In this document: positions 61,707 through 64,000 of the stretch, one piece after another
How positions within the stretch are numbered: position 1 is the stretch's first letter
How the letters are laid out: each line of letters starts with the position of its first letter
DNA from: Bacillus sp. ISL-7
GTDB taxonomy: Bacteria > Bacillota > Bacilli > Bacillales_B > DSM-18226
Length of the DNA stretch: 64,000 nt
Reading direction: 5' to 3'
Assembly: GCF_018613065.1 (NCBI RefSeq)
Contig: NZ_JAGGQW010000031.1
Span: 186,001 to 250,000, forward strand
Position numbers and translations under genes: made by a program
Notes under the pieces: model-generated
The model's input: only the letters and a program-made list of their open reading frames with translations
The model's database searches: none
Told to the model about the DNA's origin: nothing

Positions 61707-61838
61707 TCACCCTTTCAAAATACCTTTGCGGACGAATATATTTCTCCAAGCAACGGCTAAAACTTCTTTTTCCATAGCTCTCTGCCGCCTAACAATCGCC
61801 TTTCTAAGCCTTCTTTTCTGTTTTACTTTATTTGCCAT
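61707..61838 (-). CDS. Tiny basic phage protein
   Basis: 43 residues with 17 Lys/Arg (KVKQKRRLRKAIVRRQRAME). GAGGTGATATTT precedes ATG 61838. Probably nucleic-acid binding. The next gene upstream ends only five bases before it. Confidence 0.5.
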   Translation of the reverse strand: MANKVKQKRRLRKAIVRRQRAMEKEVLAVAWRNIFVRKGILKG

Positions 61839-61843
61839 AAATA

Positions 61844-61957
61844 TCACCTCAATTTCGCCTTTTTCTTACATTCATGACAAACCCTTTTCTTTTCAATGGT
61901 ATCCGTTTGTTTAGGTTGCTCTAATTTAAAACATCTGCTACAACTCACTAACTTCAC
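61844..61957 (-). CDS. Tiny zinc-ribbon protein
   Basis: 37 residues with CSRC and CHEC 20 residues apart. The GTG start overlaps the upstream stop (GTGA), with GGTGGAG five bases before it. The third small CxxC-CxxC protein in this prophage. Confidence 0.5.
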   Translation of the reverse strand: MKLVSCSRCFKLEQPKQTDTIEKKRVCHECKKKAKLR

Positions 61958-62181
61958 CCTTTCTCCACCTTTCTTAACTTAGCAACCCAGCAGCTGCTTT
62001 CTGTATTTTCAACAAAGATTTTTCGATTAAATGAATCCCTGGTAAATGTTTTTCCGTCACTTTTGAGTTCCGTTAAAGGATAGATCAACACGAAACCTCT
62101 TTCTTCCAGGTCCTTTATGGCTTGTTCTGCCTCATGTTTTCTTTGTCGATGGATGGTGACAGGAAAATCTTTTCTTCTCAT
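61954..62181 (-). CDS. Small phage protein of unknown function
   Basis: 75 residues (MRRKDFPVTIHRQRKHEAEQ .. AIKDLEERGFVLIYPLTELK), alpha/beta, start overlapping the RuvC-like gene by four bases. Common beside resolvase genes in Bacillus phages; role unknown. Confidence 0.6.
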   Translation of the reverse strand: MRRKDFPVTIHRQRKHEAEQAIKDLEERGFVLIYPLTELKSDGKTFTRDSFNRKIFVENTESSCWVAKLRKVEKG

Positions 62182-62762
62182 GCTTTAGCCTTTTTCTTTT
62201 TAGGCTTTGCCTCTTTTGGTGCTGGATGAAGTATTTGTTGAATTACTTCTGCTTGAAACTTCGGCAACAACCGAAATGCATTTTGCTCCATCCAAATTTC
62301 TTGTGCGATTTGAGACAAAATGTAAGCATCCACCACGTTGTCACTCTTATGCTCATATCCGTAAAGGTCAAATACTGCTTTCATAACTACTCTTTTCTTT
62401 TGAGGACCAGTAAGACGTACCATACTCCCTTTTTCGCCAGTCCAACCTGTGACATTTACGAACTTTTTTACGGCGTTTGGTGCAACCTCAAAATAAGGTA
62501 GTTTCCTCTTAAATAACTCGTTTCTTATGCCGTGGTGCAGTCCTCCTGCAAACATGGCGCGCTGAGTATCATAAGGAAAACCTTCTATACAAATAAAGTC
62601 ACCGGGCTTAACATGGGCTATAATTTCATCGATAAGGGTAATCATCCTTCGCGGATCCTCATCTCCTACTCCAGTGAGTTCTTTTGCCCGATCAACTTGT
62701 CCGTTTACATCCAGTGCTACAAATCCGGTTTTCGTGCTAGGATCAATCCCTACAAAGCGCAT
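62178..62762 (-). CDS. RuvC-like Holliday junction resolvase
   Basis: 194 residues with the RuvC/RNase H-fold acidic motifs: GIDPSTKTGFVALD, ICIEGFPY and HKSDNVVDAYILS. Lys-rich C-terminal tail. It would resolve branched phage DNA before packaging. GGGGAAAGG precedes ATG. Confidence 0.85.
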   Translation of the reverse strand: MRFVGIDPSTKTGFVALDVNGQVDRAKELTGVGDEDPRRMITLIDEIIAHVKPGDFICIEGFPYDTQRAMFAGGLHHGIRNELFKRKLPYFEVAPNAVKKFVNVTGWTGEKGSMVRLTGPQKKRVVMKAVFDLYGYEHKSDNVVDAYILSQIAQEIWMEQNAFRLLPKFQAEVIQQILHPAPKEAKPKKKKAKA

Positions 62763-62839
62763 CCTTTCCCCTCCTTCTCTGCATTCCGATCTTTAAAGGT
62801 CCATTTAGCCAGTCCACCATTTTCATTTCCTCGCTTTCA

Positions 62840-64000
62840 CTATTTAATTTCATCGGGAATTTCTGTGAATTTTTGTTTCCAGTTCATGAAAAGAAGTTTG
62901 AATTCATTTACTCCAACGTCTCTTCCTTTAGCGAATGTTTGGATGATTACTTTCCCCTGGGATGTCTTATCCCCTTCGCTCCATAAAAATTCAACTACAT
63001 CAGCATCCTGTTCAATAGAGCTGGATTCTTTTAGATCGGACAGCAACGGGCGACCCCTTTTATCTGATTCCCTTGTCATTTGGGAAAGCATCATAAAGCA
63101 GCAATCCATATCCATGGCAATTTGTTTGGCTTGTCCAGTAACACGTCCAATAGCCAATGCTCGAGTATCACCTTTTGTTTGAGGAATACTCATGATCTGT
63201 AAGTAATCCACTACAATCATGGCAATCTTTCCGTATTTCTTTTTAAATTGCTTTGCTGTAGCTTTAATTTCATCAATAGTTACTCCAGAAGAATCTTGCA
63301 TGTAAATTGGCAAATGTTCATATTCTTCGTAAGCAAAATTGACTAAGGCTTGTTCCTTTTCGTTCAAGTTTTTCATCTTAATTTTTTGATAGGCGATTCC
63401 AGTTTGTGCCGACATCATTCGATCCTTGAGTGCGTTTCTTTTCATTTCTTGGCTCCACACAAGGACCACACCTTGCCTTTGTTTTGCTACACCATAAATC
63501 CTTTGCAAGGCTAAGGCTGTTTTTCCTACTGAAGGACGGCCGGCACTTATAAAAAGCCATCCTCTCCATAATCCTTGAGCCCACTTATCGTATTCATCAA
63601 ATCCGGTCTTAATAAATTCAGCTGGTGTTTTTAAATGGGTGTAGTATTCATCTTTGGTTTCGGAAAAGTTGAGCATTTTGGCATTATCACTTGGTCTCAA
63701 TTCAGTGATTAAGTTTTCAATGCTAGAGAAAAACTCCTCATCAGAATCGTAATCATCCCTAGACATTCCTGAAATAATGTCACCCATATTTCTTGTTCGT
63801 CTTTCCATCGCTTTGGAGCGAACGATTCGAGCGTAATATTCAGTATTGGCGGTAGTAGGACAAGATGCTGCTAGTTTCGATAGGTAAGAAACACCGCCCA
63901 AATCATCTATGTTTCCGAATTTAGCGATTGCATTAGTGACGGTAATAACATCGACTGGTTGACCTTTGTTTTCCAGGTGCCGCATTACCTTGTAAATGGA
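62840..64000 (-). CDS. Replicative DNA helicase, DnaB-like (N-terminus outside window)
   Basis: 387 residues visible. The end of the N-domain (RHLENKGQPVDVITVTNAIA), linker helix, then the RecA-like core with Walker A AGRPSVGKTAL, Walker B IAMIVVDYLQIM, LSQMTRESDKR and QDADVVEFLW. It unwinds DNA at the phage fork. The frame stays open through 64000, so the start lies further right. Confidence 0.9.
   Translation of the reverse strand, partial: SIYKVMRHLENKGQPVDVITVTNAIAKFGNIDDLGGVSYLSKLAASCPTTANTEYYARIVRSKAMERRTRNMGDIISGMSRDDYDSDEEFFSSIENLITELRPSDNAKMLNFSETKDEYYTHLKTPAEFIKTGFDEYDKWAQGLWRGWLFISAGRPSVGKTALALQRIYGVAKQRQGVVLVWSQEMKRNALKDRMMSAQTGIAYQKIKMKNLNEKEQALVNFAYEEYEHLPIYMQDSSGVTIDEIKATAKQFKKKYGKIAMIVVDYLQIMSIPQTKGDTRALAIGRVTGQAKQIAMDMDCCFMMLSQMTRESDKRGRPLLSDLKESSSIEQDADVVEFLWSEGDKTSQGKVIIQTFAKGRDVGVNEFKLLFMNWKQKFTEIPDEIK

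Larger units (their letters stand above)
25412..64000. mobile_element. Siphovirus-type prophage, left part (continues past the window)
   Basis: A continuous block of phage genes in standard late order on the - strand: replication, terminase, HK97 head, long non-contractile tail, lysis, then an accessory module at the attachment end. The absence of sheath and baseplate genes, together with a 1140-residue tape measure, a Dit and a BppU-type receptor-binding protein, indicates a siphovirus. Integrase, repressor proper and the right end lie outside the window. Confidence 0.93.

Noticed and set aside
62763..62840. A 25-codon frame (MVDWLNGPLKIGMQRRRGKD..) between helicase and resolvase genes
   Set aside because: The ribosome site is weak and it runs into the resolvase start; too little to call a gene.

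Overview
The window comes from a low-GC, endospore-forming Bacillaceae chromosome (Bacillus sensu lato). Support comes from the gerP spore-coat permeability genes, comK, an IDEAL-domain gene beside comK, addAB, and a hemE-hemH-hemY cluster in a gene order close to that of the B. subtilis yhf/yhg/yhj region. The species cannot be named from the sequence. No rRNA gene and no ordinary tRNA gene was seen.

Bases 1 to about 25.4 kb are host chromosome. The end of gerPB and gerPC-PD-PE-PF (+) converge on addA-addB (-), the RecBCD-type helicase-nuclease. Then come a type I signal peptidase with a TVP38-family membrane protein, an LCP cell-wall ligase, yhjD (+) with a LexA-like box, comK (-), an IDEAL protein (+), a conserved small protein, an M48 peptidase, lcfB with a FadR-type operator, lplJ, yhfI, yhgE with two copies of a 25-bp palindromic operator, and hemY-hemH-hemE. 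A yhfA-like membrane transporter gene (+) is cut off after about 150 codons.

From about 25.41 kb to the right edge lies a siphovirus-type prophage that broke this transporter gene. It reads mainly on the - strand, so biological order runs right to left. In that order it carries: DnaB-like helicase, RuvC-like resolvase and small early genes; dUTPase; an ArpU/RinA-like late regulator; a DUF4145 cassette between terminators; two structured non-coding segments and a 24-bp iteron array; terminase with an HNH/P-loop protein; portal, protease and HK97 capsid; connectors; tail genes including a -1 frameshifted G/GT chaperone; tape measure; a distal tail protein with a LysM insert; a tail-tip protein; a 1.5-thousand-residue receptor-binding protein with an SGNH esterase domain; XhlA-like, holin and amidase lysis genes. 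Between lysis genes and the attachment end sits an accessory module: an XRE repressor with direct-repeat operators facing an operon of small proteins, an FtsK/HerA-type DNA pump and a replication-relaxation protein whose gene overlaps ftsK by 287 nt.

The most unusual part is 55.6-56.8 kb. A small gene with its own promoter is followed five bases after its stop codon by a 212-nt RNA with tRNA-Leu-like D and T arms and a 12-bp acceptor/T stack, but about 160 nt in place of the anticodon region. Next come four 24-bp imperfect dyad repeats and a terminator, all just ahead of the terminase operon. I know no named family that fits it. The prophage integrase and right attachment site lie outside the window; only a dead integrase C-terminal scrap is seen, near the lysis genes.
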